Assembly (NCBI RefSeq): GCF_027359925.1
Contig: NZ_CP114767.1
Span: 186,001 to 250,000, forward strand
Direction: 5' to 3'
DNA length: 64,000 nucleotides
From: Hymenobacter canadensis
Lineage (GTDB): Bacteria; Bacteroidota; Bacteroidia; Cytophagales; Hymenobacteraceae
Below, piece after piece: positions 56,251-64,000 of this stretch; position 1 is the stretch's first letter, and each line of letters begins with the position of its first letter. The notes beneath the pieces are model-generated. The model ran no database searches and had not been told where the DNA came from. It worked only from the letters and a program-made list of their open reading frames with translations. The translations under genes were made by a program, and so were the position numbers.

Positions 56251-57020
56251 AGCACGGTTTTTACGGGCTCGTTGATGCGCAGCGCGTGCTCGATGACCAC
56301 CCGTGCCACGCCGGCTTCGAGGGCGGCAAAGGCGTTATCCAGCTTGGGTACCATGCCGGCCGCAATGATGCCCGCGGCCTTCAGCTCTTGGTACTCAGCG
56401 GCGGTTATCTGCGGAATCACCGAGGCGTCGTCGTCCACGTCGCGCAGCACGCCGTCCTTCTCGAAGCAGTAGTGTAGCTCCACGGCGTAGTGCGGGGCCA
56501 AAGCGCAAGCCAATACGCTGGCAATGGTGTCGGCATTGGTGTTGAGTAGCTGGCCTGCGCCGTCGTGGGTGATGGCGCAGAACACGGGTAGCAGGTTGGT
56601 TTCCAGTAACTGGCGCAGCAGGGGCACGTTCACCGCGTCGGCCGGCAGGTCGCCCACGAAGCCGTAGTCGATGTCGCGCACCGGCCGCCGCACGGCCCGG
56701 ATGGCGTTGCCATCGGCCCCCGAAAGGCCCAGCGCATTCACGCCCGCGGCCTGCAAACCGGCCACCACCTGCTTGTTGGTTTTGCCGGCGTAGAACATGG
56801 TCACGATGTCGAGGGTGGCAGTGTCGGTGATGCGTCGGCCCTGCACCATCTGGGATTCCTGGCCCAGGTCGCGCAGCATCTGGCTGGCACCTTTGCCGCC
56901 GCCGTGCACCAGCAGCTTGCGGCCCGGCACTTGCGCCAGCTCCCGCAGAAACCGCTGCAGCTGGGCATCATCATCAATAATGCCGCCCCCGATTTTAAAA
57001 ATTTTCAGGCCTTCGCTCAT
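56238..57020 (-). CDS. argB: Acetylglutamate kinase
   Basis: The 260-residue protein has the amino-acid kinase blocks LKIFKIGGGIIDDDAQLQRF, LLVHGGGKGASQMLRDLGQE, NALGLSGADGNAIRAVRRP, and PVFCAITHDGAGQLLNTNAD, ending GIIAAGMVPKLDNAFAALEA. This is ArgB, which phosphorylates N-acetylglutamate. The ATG at 57020 is used; the longer frame to 57110 lacks support. Its stop overlaps the argE-like gene start, so both are translated from one transcript. Confidence 0.93.
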   Translation of the reverse strand: MSEGLKIFKIGGGIIDDDAQLQRFLRELAQVPGRKLLVHGGGKGASQMLRDLGQESQMVQGRRITDTATLDIVTMFYAGKTNKQVVAGLQAAGVNALGLSGADGNAIRAVRRPVRDIDYGFVGDLPADAVNVPLLRQLLETNLLPVFCAITHDGAGQLLNTNADTIASVLACALAPHYAVELHYCFEKDGVLRDVDDDASVIPQITAAEYQELKAAGIIAAGMVPKLDNAFAALEAGVARVVIEHALRINEPVKTVLCRN

Positions 57021-57164
57021 AGGATGCAAGTAGGGAGAAATGCGGCACTGCGCGCCGTACGCTGCTAAAACAGGCCTCATGGGGCCCCGGCATAAACCGA
57101 GCGGCCGCACTGTTAAGAAATTTATTTTGCTCCCGGAGCGGCAAAGTTTCCGAAAAAAATCCTC

Positions 57165-57204
57165 TAGTTTTGCAACGATTTAGCGGTTTAAACGATTTAA
57201 ACCG
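57165..57204 (+). promoter_or_regulatory. Arginine operon promoter and palindromic operator
   Basis: TAGTTTTG (57165-57172) is a -7 box. Twelve bases downstream is a perfect palindrome, CGGTTTAAA-CGA-TTTAAACCG (57184-57204, 9-base arms). It lies at the expected transcript start, a good operator place for a repressor such as ArgR. It does not match the E. coli ARG box, so the regulator is inferred. Confidence 0.55.
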
Positions 57205-57619
57205 TGAAAACACTCCCTCGCCGCCCCGCGGCAACCGTCATGATTCAACTCTCTTCTATTGCGCTTCTGCGACGACCAATGCTGGTCGTGCGAATCATGC
57301 CAGCTTAACCGCTGGCTGCAATAGTACGTCCGGGTTCCGCCTCTACCGCGAACCGACGCCGGGTCCTCCTACCGGAGCCCACCCCAAGAGACCCTTCACG
57401 AATCAACCGACCTTAGTCCGAGTGTAACTACCCGTGTGACTTCTTCCGGCTCCCGGCTGGAACGCCCCGCTCCCCGGCCCAACGGGGCCACCTCGCCTTC
57501 GGGTTTTTGATGCTTCCGGCCCCGCCGCCGGAGCCCGCGCAGCCTCGCCTGCTCCCTTCCTTTTTTTGTCTTTCCGAGTCTGTTGCCGCACAATTCCGGC
57601 CACTAACCGAGTCCTGACC
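57205..57619 (+). ncRNA. Candidate structured leader of the arginine operon
   Basis: About 415 bases separate the palindrome from the first gene, with no gene of normal length. They hold many short perfect pairs: ATGATTC/GAATCAT (57240-57246 with 57292-57298), ACGACCA/TGGTCGT (57272-57278 with 57283-57289), GCCAGC/GCTGGC (57299-57304 with 57311-57316) and CTATTGC/GCAATAG (57256-57262 with 57318-57324). The first and last cross each other, so they exclude one another or form a pseudoknot. This suggests a riboswitch or attenuator. No known class is recognised. Confidence 0.45.
57240..57308 (+). CDS. Candidate 22-residue leader peptide
   Basis: An ATG at 57240 opens a 22-codon frame (MIQLSSIALLRRPMLVVRIM, then PA) that ends at TAA 57306-57308. 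It has three Arg codons, all CGA, two of them adjacent at positions 11-12. The start codon lies in one stem and the Arg codons lie in another, the arrangement expected of an attenuator. It may be chance; translation is not shown. Confidence 0.3.
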   Translation: MIQLSSIALLRRPMLVVRIMPA

Positions 57620-58189
57620 ATGAATTTACGAGTCGCCAATGCTGCCGATGCGCAGTATGTGGAAACCCTTTGTCAATGGTATGCCGAATCCGCTAGAACG
57701 CGCGGCGTCGGCATTGCCAAGCGTGACCCTAACTATCTGATTAAGAAGATGGAAAAGGGTGACTCCATCATCGCCTTTATCGATGACCAGCTGGCCGGTT
57801 TCTGCTACATCGAAACCTTCGAGGACGCGAAATTCGTGGTGAACTCGGGGCTGATTGTGAACACCGAGCTGCGCAAGGAGGGCCTGGGCCGCGCCATTAA
57901 GCACCGCGTGTTCGAGCTGTCGCGCATGAAGTACCCGGCGGCTAAGATCTTCGGTATCACCACCTCCGCGGCCGTGATGAAGATCAACAACGAGCTGGGC
58001 TACCGCCCCGTGACCTTCCCCGAGCTCACGCAGTCGGACGACTTCTGGAAGGGCTGCTCCAGCTGCAAAAACTACGGCATCCTGATGGAAAACCAGCGCA
58101 AAATGTGCCTCTGCACCGGCATGGTCTACGACACGCTGGACGACAGTTTCACGCAGCAATCCATCGAAATCCTGGCGCAGGAGCGCTAA
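57620..58189 (+). CDS. GNAT acetyltransferase, probable N-acetylglutamate synthase
   Basis: The 189-residue protein is a GNAT fold: acceptor-side start MNLRVANAADAQYVETLCQ, then VVNSGLIVNTELRKEGLGRA with the acetyl-CoA loop (RKEGLGRAIKH in place of Q/RxxGxG/A) and FGITTSAAVMKINNELGYRP. The C-terminus adds a Cys-containing tail (GCSSCKNYGILMENQRKMCL). It is the first gene of the argG-argC-argD group. In several Bacteroidota a GNAT like this supplies N-acetylglutamate in place of ArgA, so this role is inferred from place and fold. The Cys pattern is notable and could bind metal. Confidence 0.82.
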   Translation: MNLRVANAADAQYVETLCQWYAESARTRGVGIAKRDPNYLIKKMEKGDSIIAFIDDQLAGFCYIETFEDAKFVVNSGLIVNTELRKEGLGRAIKHRVFELSRMKYPAAKIFGITTSAAVMKINNELGYRPVTFPELTQSDDFWKGCSSCKNYGILMENQRKMCLCTGMVYDTLDDSFTQQSIEILAQER

Positions 58190-58204
58190 TCAATTGCCGT
58201 CAGT

Positions 58205-58307
58205 CCGTCATGCAGAGGCGGAGCCGAAGCATCTCGCTCGGCTGGCGTCGGGAAAAGCATCACAACCTCAGCACGCGAGATGCTTCGGCTCCGCCTCTGC
58301 ATGACGG
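58205..58307. repeat. Inverted repeat, CCGTCATGCAGAGGCGG type
   Basis: Perfect 33-base arms (58205-58237 and 58275-58307) start CCGTCATGCAGAGGCGGAGC and include GAAGCATCTCGC. It lies between the GNAT and argG genes inside the arginine group. It belongs to the AACGTCAT family. Confidence 0.88.
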
Positions 58308-58331
58308 CCCACTAATACCACACAGCACTCC

Positions 58332-59519
58332 ATGAAAAAAGTAGTTCTCGCCTATAGTGGCGGCTTGGATACATCTTATTGCGTGGTATATCTGACCCGG
58401 GAGTTGGGTTTGGAAGTCCACACGGTGATTGTCAACTCGGGTGGGTTCTCCCAGGAGGAGTTGGCCGGCATCGAGCAGCGCGCGTACGAAATGGGCTCCA
58501 CGCGCCACGAGGTGATTGACGTAACGGACCGGTTCTACCAGCAGTGCCTGCGCTACCTGCTGGCCGGCAACGTGCTCAAAAACGACGCCTACCCGCTGAG
58601 CGTGAGTGCCGAACGCATGTTCCAGAGCCTGGCCTTGGCCGAGTACGCCCGCGAGAACAAAGCCGACTACATTGCCCACGGCAGCACCGGCGCCGGCAAC
58701 GACCAGGTGCGCTTCGACGTGGCCTTCTCGGTGATTTCGCCTGATACCGAAATCATCACGCCCATCCGCGACCTGGGCCTCTCGCGCCAGCAGGAAATCG
58801 AATATCTGCAAAAGAATGGGGTGGAGATGAGCTGGGAAAAAGCCAAATACTCCATCAACAAAGGCATCTGGGGCACCAGCGTGGGCGGGGTGGAAACCCT
58901 GACCTCGCGCCAGGGCCTGCCCGAGTCGGCCTGGCCGACGCAGCTGAGCAAAACCGAGCCGCAGGAAATCAGCATCACCTTTGAGAAAGGCGAGCCGGTG
59001 GCGCTGAACGGCGAAGCCATGAAGCCCGTGGACCTGATTGTGGCCCTCAACGAGCTGGCCGGTCAGTACGCCATTGGCCGCGACACCCACGTGGGCGACA
59101 CGATTCTGGGCATCAAGGGCCGGGTAGGCTTCGAGGCCCCCGCGCCGCTGATCCTCATCAAAGGCCACCACTTGCTGGAAAAGCATACGTCCAGCCGCTG
59201 GCAGCTGCTGCACAAAGACTACATAGCCAACTGGTACGGCACGCTGCTACACGAGGCCCAGTACCTCGACCCGGTAATGCGCGACATGGAGGCCTTCCTG
59301 GAGTCGTCGCAGGAGCGGGTGTCGGGTACGGTGTACGTGACCCTGAAACCTTATCAATTTGAGCTGCTGGGTGTGGAGTCGCCGTTCGACATGATGCAGT
59401 CGAAGGTGGCCACCTACGGTGAGGAAAACAACGCCTGGGACTCGCGCGACGCGAAAGGCTTCATCAAAATCTTCAGCAACCAGCTGAAGATTCATAGCTC
59501 GTTCAACGATGAAAATTAA
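58332..59519 (+). CDS. argG: Argininosuccinate synthase
   Basis: The 395-residue protein has the ArgG blocks VVLAYSGGLDTSYCVVYL (PP-loop SGGxDTS), AHGSTGAGNDQVRFDVAFSV, and EMSWEKAKYSINKGIWGTSV. It joins citrulline and aspartate using ATP. The N-terminus and the short length fit the Bacteroidota form. Its last 11 bases overlap argC, so the two are translated together. Confidence 0.97.
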   Translation: MKKVVLAYSGGLDTSYCVVYLTRELGLEVHTVIVNSGGFSQEELAGIEQRAYEMGSTRHEVIDVTDRFYQQCLRYLLAGNVLKNDAYPLSVSAERMFQSLALAEYARENKADYIAHGSTGAGNDQVRFDVAFSVISPDTEIITPIRDLGLSRQQEIEYLQKNGVEMSWEKAKYSINKGIWGTSVGGVETLTSRQGLPESAWPTQLSKTEPQEISITFEKGEPVALNGEAMKPVDLIVALNELAGQYAIGRDTHVGDTILGIKGRVGFEAPAPLILIKGHHLLEKHTSSRWQLLHKDYIANWYGTLLHEAQYLDPVMRDMEAFLESSQERVSGTVYVTLKPYQFELLGVESPFDMMQSKVATYGEENNAWDSRDAKGFIKIFSNQLKIHSSFNDEN

Positions 59520-60489
59520 GGCAGGCATCGTCGGTGGGGCCGGCTACACGGCGGGGGAGTTGCTGCGGATTCTGCTGCACCACGAGTTTGTGGAGCTGGG
59601 CGGCATCGTGAGTTCCTCCAATGCCGGCAACCCCATCCACCAGGTGCACGACGACCTGGTGGGCGAGACGGCGCTGCGCTTCGCAGCTGAGCTGCAGGGC
59701 GACGAGGACGTGGTGTTTCTGTGCCTGGGCCACGGCAACTCCAAGGCTTGGCTGACCCAGAATCCGCTGCCGGAAACCACCCACGTCATCGACCTGAGCA
59801 ACGACTTCCGCCTGGAAGCCGACGCCGAATTTGGCGACCTGGAGTTTGTGTACGGGTTGCCGGAGCTGAACCGCAGCCGCATTCAGCAGGCCCAGAACAT
59901 TGCCAATCCCGGCTGCTTCGCCACGGCCATTCAGCTGGCGCTGCTGCCGCTGGCCCAGGCCGGCAAGCTGACGGATGATGTGCACGTCTCGGCCATTACG
60001 GGCAGCACGGGCGCGGGCCAGAGCCTCTCGGAGACGGTGCATTTCTCGTGGCGCACCAACAATGTGTCCATCTACAAGCCCTTCACGCACCAGCACCTGG
60101 GCGAGATAGGGGAGAGCCTGGCGCAACTGCAGCACGAGTTGGCGGTGGATATCCACTTCATCCCGTACCGCGGCAACTTCACGCGGGGCATCTTCGCCAG
60201 CGTCTACACGCCGTCGGACCTGACCGAGGATGAAGCCCGGGCGCTGTACCAGCAGTTCTACCAGGATGCCCCGTTTACCACGGTTTCCGACAAGGAAATT
60301 CACCTCAAGCAGGTGGTGAACACCAATAAATGCCTGCTGCACGTGCAGAAAATGGGCAAGCAACTGCTCATCACCTCCGTTATCGACAACCTGGTGAAAG
60401 GCGCTTCCGGCCAGGCCGTGCAGAACATGAACCTGGTTTTTGGCTTGCCCGAAACGACGGGTCTGGGGTTGAAGGCCGGGCTATTCTAG
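59509..60489 (+). CDS. argC: N-acetyl-gamma-glutamyl-phosphate reductase
   Basis: The 326-residue protein has ArgC signatures: IVGGAGYTAGELLRILLHHE (NADP loop), NIANPGCFATAIQLALLPLA with the catalytic Cys, and FIPYRGNFTRGIFASVYTPS. It reduces N-acetylglutamyl phosphate to the semialdehyde. Length is a little shorter than the E. coli type. The ATG lies inside argG. A repeat follows at 60498. Confidence 0.96.
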   Translation: MKIKAGIVGGAGYTAGELLRILLHHEFVELGGIVSSSNAGNPIHQVHDDLVGETALRFAAELQGDEDVVFLCLGHGNSKAWLTQNPLPETTHVIDLSNDFRLEADAEFGDLEFVYGLPELNRSRIQQAQNIANPGCFATAIQLALLPLAQAGKLTDDVHVSAITGSTGAGQSLSETVHFSWRTNNVSIYKPFTHQHLGEIGESLAQLQHELAVDIHFIPYRGNFTRGIFASVYTPSDLTEDEARALYQQFYQDAPFTTVSDKEIHLKQVVNTNKCLLHVQKMGKQLLITSVIDNLVKGASGQAVQNMNLVFGLPETTGLGLKAGLF

Positions 60490-60497
60490 CTTCTCAT

Positions 60498-60608
60498 AAC
60501 GTCATTCCGAGCGGAGCGCAGCGAAGTCGAGGAATCTCGCTTGCTGACGTCCGGAATACCACCACAACATCAGCACGCGAGATTCCTCGGCAAGCTCGGA
60601 ATGACGTT
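60498..60608. repeat. Inverted repeat, AACGTCATTCCGAGC type
   Basis: The left arm (60498 to about 60550) starts AACGTCATTCCGAGCGGAGC and includes GAGGAATCTCGCTTGCTGAC; the right arm ends GCTCGGAATGACGTT (60608) with a few mismatches. It separates argC and argD. Confidence 0.8.
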
Positions 60609-60668
60609 CATCTTCGAGTTCTGCCGTACGTTTCTAAGTTCTAACTTCTCAGCTCTCACATCTATATC

Positions 60669-61808
60669 ATGGAGCTTTTCAACGTGTATCCGCTCGTCAA
60701 CATTACGCCCGTGAAGGCGCTGGGGGCGAAGCTTTGGGACGACAAGGGCCAGGAATATCTGGACTTCTACGGCGGGCACGCCGTTATCAGCATCGGCCAC
60801 AGCCACCCGCACTACGTGCAGCGCCTCACCGAGCAGCTGCAGAATATCGGCTTCTACTCCAACTCGGTGCAGATTCCGATTCAGACGCAGCTGGCGCACA
60901 AGCTGGGCCAGGTGTCGGGTTACGAGGACTATACGCTGTTTTTGTGCAACTCCGGGGCCGAGGCCAACGAGAATGCGCTGAAGCTGGCCTCCTTCCATAC
61001 CGGCAAAAAGCGCGTGGTGGCGTTTCGAGGCGCGTTTCACGGCCGCACCAGCGGCGCGGTAGCGGCTACGGACAACGCGAAAATCGTGGCGCCTTTCAAC
61101 GAAGGCCACTTGGTGACCTTCGTGGACTACGACCTGGAGGCTGTGCTGGCCGTGCTGCACGGCGGCGACGTCTGCGCCGTCATTGTGGAGCCGATTCAGG
61201 GCGTGGGCGGCATCATCATGCCTTCCGACGAGTTTATGCGTCATCTGGCGCTGTTCTGCTGGGCCAACGACGTGCTGCTGATTGCCGATGAGGTGCAGAG
61301 TGGCTACGGCCGTAGCGGCAAGTTTTTCGCGCACCAGCATGCCGGCCTGCGGCCCGATATCATTTCCGTTGCCAAGGGCATGGGCAACGGCTTTCCCATC
61401 GGCGGCATCCTGATTTCGCCCAAATACCAGGCCTCGTACGGCCTGCTGGGCACCACGTTCGGTGGCAACCACCTGGCCTGCGCCGCCGCCCTAGCTGTGC
61501 TCGAAGTCATCGAAGATGAAAACCTGCTGGCCCACGCCACCGAGCTGGGCGAATACCTCCGCACCGAGCTGCTGGCCCACGCCGGCGCCGAAGAAATCCG
61601 CGGCCGCGGCCTGATGGTGGGCATCAAGTACGACTTCCCCATCAAGGAAATCCGGGACAAGCTGCTCGCCGAGCACCACATTTTCGTGGGCAACGCTTCC
61701 GACCCCACGGTGCTGCGCCTGCTGCCGCCGCTCAACATCACGAAGGCCGAGGTAGACCGGTTTTTGCAGGCGCTGTACACACTTATTCCGGTGGAGGTAA
61801 GAAAGTAA
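60669..61808 (+). CDS. argD: Acetylornithine aminotransferase
   Basis: The 379-residue protein is a class III aminotransferase: YGGHAVISIGHSHPHYVQRL, FLCNSGAEANENALKLASFH, LLIADEVQSGYGRSGKFFAH and the PLP lysine in IISVAKGMGNGFPIGGILIS. The block TTFGGNHLACAAALAVLEVI is the family phosphate loop. It makes N-acetylornithine from the semialdehyde; a succinyl form is possible in Bacteroidota. It follows argC after a repeat. Confidence 0.96.
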   Translation: MELFNVYPLVNITPVKALGAKLWDDKGQEYLDFYGGHAVISIGHSHPHYVQRLTEQLQNIGFYSNSVQIPIQTQLAHKLGQVSGYEDYTLFLCNSGAEANENALKLASFHTGKKRVVAFRGAFHGRTSGAVAATDNAKIVAPFNEGHLVTFVDYDLEAVLAVLHGGDVCAVIVEPIQGVGGIIMPSDEFMRHLALFCWANDVLLIADEVQSGYGRSGKFFAHQHAGLRPDIISVAKGMGNGFPIGGILISPKYQASYGLLGTTFGGNHLACAAALAVLEVIEDENLLAHATELGEYLRTELLAHAGAEEIRGRGLMVGIKYDFPIKEIRDKLLAEHHIFVGNASDPTVLRLLPPLNITKAEVDRFLQALYTLIPVEVRK

Positions 61809-62345
61809 GCAGCTTGTAGCCTAACTTGCAGCCCCAATGAGTAGCACGATGAAGTTCCCGAGCCAGGCTCCCCTTCTGATTAGCTGCACGCTGCCATTGG
61901 TGACTATTGCGCAGCAACCGGCTGGTTCTTTCCATGAAAGAACGGCCACCCATTTTTCCTTCCAGCAGTTGTGCCCGCCCGACTTTCCGATGCCTGACAT
62001 TTGGAAGTGGCAGGGTGCGGGACCGATTGATGTATATTCTTTCTCTCCCGTTTGGCTTAAGTCATTGTTCGGCTGGAATAGACCCCCGGTATTCGGTCCT
62101 ATTCCAGCCGAAAATGTATCGTGGCTGCTGCAAAAGCCGGCGGAGGCTACGCCGCGCACCCGCCAGACGCTCGGCATAGGGGGCGCCAAATCGCCGCATT
62201 CCCCTCCGATTACCATGTTCCGATCAGCGTTGATCGGACTGAAGCACATCCCTGCCGCCTCGCTCCCATTAACGAGCAAGGAAGCGGCGGGCTTGACTAC
62301 TGCTGAAAATCAACAATAGAGTAAACCCTTTTTTCGCATAACAGA
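61809..62345. other. Unexplained structured stretch between argD and carA
   Basis: Long frames exist on both strands here (plus 61837-62319, minus 61821-62279), but neither protein has a recognisable domain and both have odd composition. The DNA instead shows strong hairpins: 62068-62080 with 62100-62112 (TTCGGCTGGAATA, perfect 13 bp), 62219-62226 with 62231-62238 (TCCGATCA, perfect 8 bp, loop GCGT) and a GCCGC/GCGGC stem near 62250-62293. A structured RNA, a leader of carA or an inserted element is possible. Confidence 0.4.
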
Positions 62346-63431
62346 GTGGAAAACGCTAAATCGGTAAAACTCGTCCTGGAAGACGGCACTGAAATCGAGG
62401 GTACTTCTTTCGGCGCATTTACTTCGGCCGCGGGCGAAGTGGTGTTCAGCACGGCCATGACCGGCTACCCCGAAAACCTCACCGACCCATCCTTCGCCGG
62501 CCAGATTCTGGTGCTCACCTACCCCATGGTGGGCAACTACGGCGTGCCCGGCGAGGACCTGTACGAGTCGATTTCAAAGATTTTCGAGTCGGATAAGATT
62601 CATATTGCCGGGCTGGTGGTGAATTACTACTCCGAGGAGCACAGCCACTGGAACGCCGCCAAAAGCCTCGGCGACTGGCTCAAGGAGTACAACATCCCCG
62701 GCATTTTCGGCGTCGATACCCGCATGCTCACCAAAAAGCTGCGCGAGAAAGGTGCCATGCTGGGCAAAATCGTGGCCGAAACCGACGTGCCCCTGCACGA
62801 CCCCAACCTCGAAAACCTGGTGGCCCAGGTGAGCCCCGCCGGCGTGCAGCACTACGGCCATGGCCAGCACAAAATCGTGCTCGTGGACTGCGGCACCAAA
62901 ACCAACATCATCCGCTGCTTCCTAGAGCGCGACGTGGAGCTGATTCGGGTGCCCTGGGACTACGATTTCACAACCCTCGATTACGACGGCCTGTTCCTGA
63001 GCAACGGCCCCGGCGACCCCAAAATGTGCGAGGCCACCATCGGCCACCTGCAAACGGCGCTGGGTCAGGACAAGCCCATCTTCGGCATCTGCCTGGGCAG
63101 CCAGCTCATGGGCCTGGCCGCGGGCGGTGATACCTTCAAGCTGAAATACGGCCACCGCAGCCACAACCAGCCCGTGAAGCTCACCGGCACCCAGCGCTGC
63201 TACATCACCAGCCAGAACCACGGCTTCGCGGTGGACACCGAAACGCTGCCCGCCGAGTGGGACATGCTGTTCGAGAACCTTAACGACGGCACCTGCGAAG
63301 GCATCAAGCACAAAACCAAGCCCTTCTTCTCCACCCAATTTCACCCGGAAGCCGCCGGCGGCCCCCAAGACACGGAGTTTCTCTTCGACCAGTTCCTGGA
63401 CGAGGTCGAGAAGTACAAGGCTGGTAAGTAG
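62346..63431 (+). CDS. carA: Carbamoyl-phosphate synthase small subunit
   Basis: The 361-residue protein has the CarA N-domain (VKLVLEDGTEIEGTSFGAFT, VFSTAMTGYPENLTDPSFAG) and a C-terminal class I glutamine amidotransferase (FLSNGPGDPKMCEATIGHLQ, then IFGICLGSQLMGLAAGG with the nucleophile Cys, and FFSTQFHPEAAGG with His and Glu). The position after CLG is Ser where many CarA have His. It supplies ammonia for carbamoyl phosphate, used in arginine and pyrimidine synthesis. Start is a GTG at 62346. carB is not in the window. Confidence 0.95.
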   Translation: MENAKSVKLVLEDGTEIEGTSFGAFTSAAGEVVFSTAMTGYPENLTDPSFAGQILVLTYPMVGNYGVPGEDLYESISKIFESDKIHIAGLVVNYYSEEHSHWNAAKSLGDWLKEYNIPGIFGVDTRMLTKKLREKGAMLGKIVAETDVPLHDPNLENLVAQVSPAGVQHYGHGQHKIVLVDCGTKTNIIRCFLERDVELIRVPWDYDFTTLDYDGLFLSNGPGDPKMCEATIGHLQTALGQDKPIFGICLGSQLMGLAAGGDTFKLKYGHRSHNQPVKLTGTQRCYITSQNHGFAVDTETLPAEWDMLFENLNDGTCEGIKHKTKPFFSTQFHPEAAGGPQDTEFLFDQFLDEVEKYKAGK

Positions 63432-63462
63432 CCGAACGACCAAGCTCAGCACGACGAAAAAG

Positions 63463-63492
63463 AACGTCATGCTGAGCTTGCCGAAGCATCTC
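63463..63492. repeat. Half copy of the AACGTCATGCTGAGC element
   Basis: AACGTCATGCTGAGCTTGCC followed by GAAGCATCTC is identical to the left arm start at 43189. No full right arm is present; a degenerate piece (CAAGCTCAGCACGACG) lies just before at 63441. It reaches the stop codon of the next gene. Confidence 0.75.
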
Positions 63493-64000
63493 TACCAGGA
63501 ATCAGCTACCGATGCTCGGGATAAAGAACCTGCCGCGTTGAAGTACATGAAGGATTTAAGTTTATGGCCCTTCTCGTTGATAAACCATTCAAGCATGTAC
63601 TCAACCTCGTTGCGTCTTCGCTTACCAATTAGCTTGAACGCCTTTCCTATGCTATCGGCTTGGAAGGATTTTTTGGCTATTGTTTGCTGCAATGACAGAG
63701 GCAGTTCTTCAATCGAAACTTCGGTTTCCGATTCAGCAAACTGGCAGTTCTTATCGAAGGCTACGTTGAGCACTCGGTTCTGCTGCTTGGAATAAAACAT
63801 GTACTCCTCTTCCCCCTTCTCCAAGTCGCCGTAAACGCGGCAAGAGTCAATCCGAGCATCAGGGTAGGTACGCTTAAACTTCTTAACCACTTTGGCCGGC
63901 ACTGGTACTTCGCGAGTACGCATAGCATTCTTGGCCCGATAAGACTGTGCTGACACTTGATTCATCAGCGCGCAGCAGAATAAAAGGAAGAAGGCTCTTT
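63492..64000 (-). CDS. Exported protein, PepSY-like, truncated by right edge
   Basis: An ATG at 63965 gives 157 residues, but the frame continues upstream to the window end and reads FFLLFCCALMNQVSAQS, a signal peptide, so the true start lies beyond 64000. The mature part has VVKKFKRTYPDARIDSCRVY, a segment YMFYSKQQNRVLNVAFDKNC and VEYMLEWFINEKGHKLKSFM, the two-repeat pattern of small PepSY-like (BLIP-fold) exported proteins in Bacteroidota. The function is unknown. The stop lies at the end of a repeat. Confidence 0.68.
   Translation of the reverse strand, partial: RAFFLLFCCALMNQVSAQSYRAKNAMRTREVPVPAKVVKKFKRTYPDARIDSCRVYGDLEKGEEEYMFYSKQQNRVLNVAFDKNCQFAESETEVSIEELPLSLQQTIAKKSFQADSIGKAFKLIGKRRRNEVEYMLEWFINEKGHKLKSFMYFNAAGSLSRASVADSW

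Noticed and set aside
61837..62319. 160-residue frame as a real gene
   Set aside because: It competes with a frame on the other strand, has no recognisable domain and carries strong DNA palindromes; kept only as an unexplained stretch.

Overview
The window reads as chromosome from a GC-rich Bacteroidota, most likely a Hymenobacter-like member of the Cytophagales. Sequence reasons: a Por secretion (T9SS) C-terminal sorting domain; repeated Bacteroidota-type -7 boxes (TAnnTTTG), two with a -33 TTG exactly 19 bases upstream; many ATG starts with no Shine-Dalgarno; the MarR/YceI pair; DUF6799 proteins; and a Bacteroidota-style arginine pathway. The genus is inferred. There is one tRNA (Leu, CAG) and no rRNA, CRISPR array, transposase or prophage.

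Layout. 1-13.2 kb: edge of an MFS transporter, a BI-1 membrane protein, an M61 peptidase, a methyltransferase, two PAP2 phosphatases around tRNA-Leu, a DUF4239 protein, a large GAF protein, lipoproteins, a T9SS cargo and a DctA/GltP-type symporter. 13.4-18.2 kb: a dipeptide-epimerase-like enolase, then a C39-type ABC exporter whose catalytic Cys is replaced, with its HlyD partner. 18.4-23.3 kb: two exported DUF6799 proteins (one fused to an actin-fold Ppx/GppA-like domain), MarR-YceI and two hypotheticals. 23.4-34.9 kb: ClpS, RecR, a GT2 fusion protein, an aminotransferase, a heptose-kinase-like PfkB protein, HemE, small unknowns, MarC, PurE and a membrane EEP protein. 35.3-41.7 kb: DnaK, an alpha/beta hydrolase overlapping an RluE-type pseudouridine synthase, and a large membrane protein. 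41.9-52.8 kb: AckA, DUF808, Pta, a YiiX-like hydrolase, FabG, a GGR-family flavoprotein, a TPR lipoprotein and Lpd. 52.9-63.4 kb: an AT-rich orphan, then the arginine region: argH, an argE-like gene and argB leftward; a GNAT, argG, argC, argD and carA rightward. An exported protein is cut by the right edge.

The arginine genes supply every step from glutamate to arginine except the (acetyl/succinyl)ornithine carbamoyltransferase, which is not here; carA gives the small subunit of carbamoyl phosphate synthase. A structured leader of about 440 nt precedes the GNAT gene. AckA and Pta form the acetate/acetyl-phosphate node.

The most striking non-coding feature is a dense set of intergenic inverted pairs. 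Several have the layout of REP/REPIN elements: a GTAG/GTAA head, a short palindromic core, then for some a shared tail ATCGTTGAAC. The cores differ from locus to locus. A second family starts AACGTCAT or TGTCAT. They lie between genes and some supply the stop codon of the neighbouring gene. Twelve perfect copies of the heptamer CCCTAAG encode the end of hemE.
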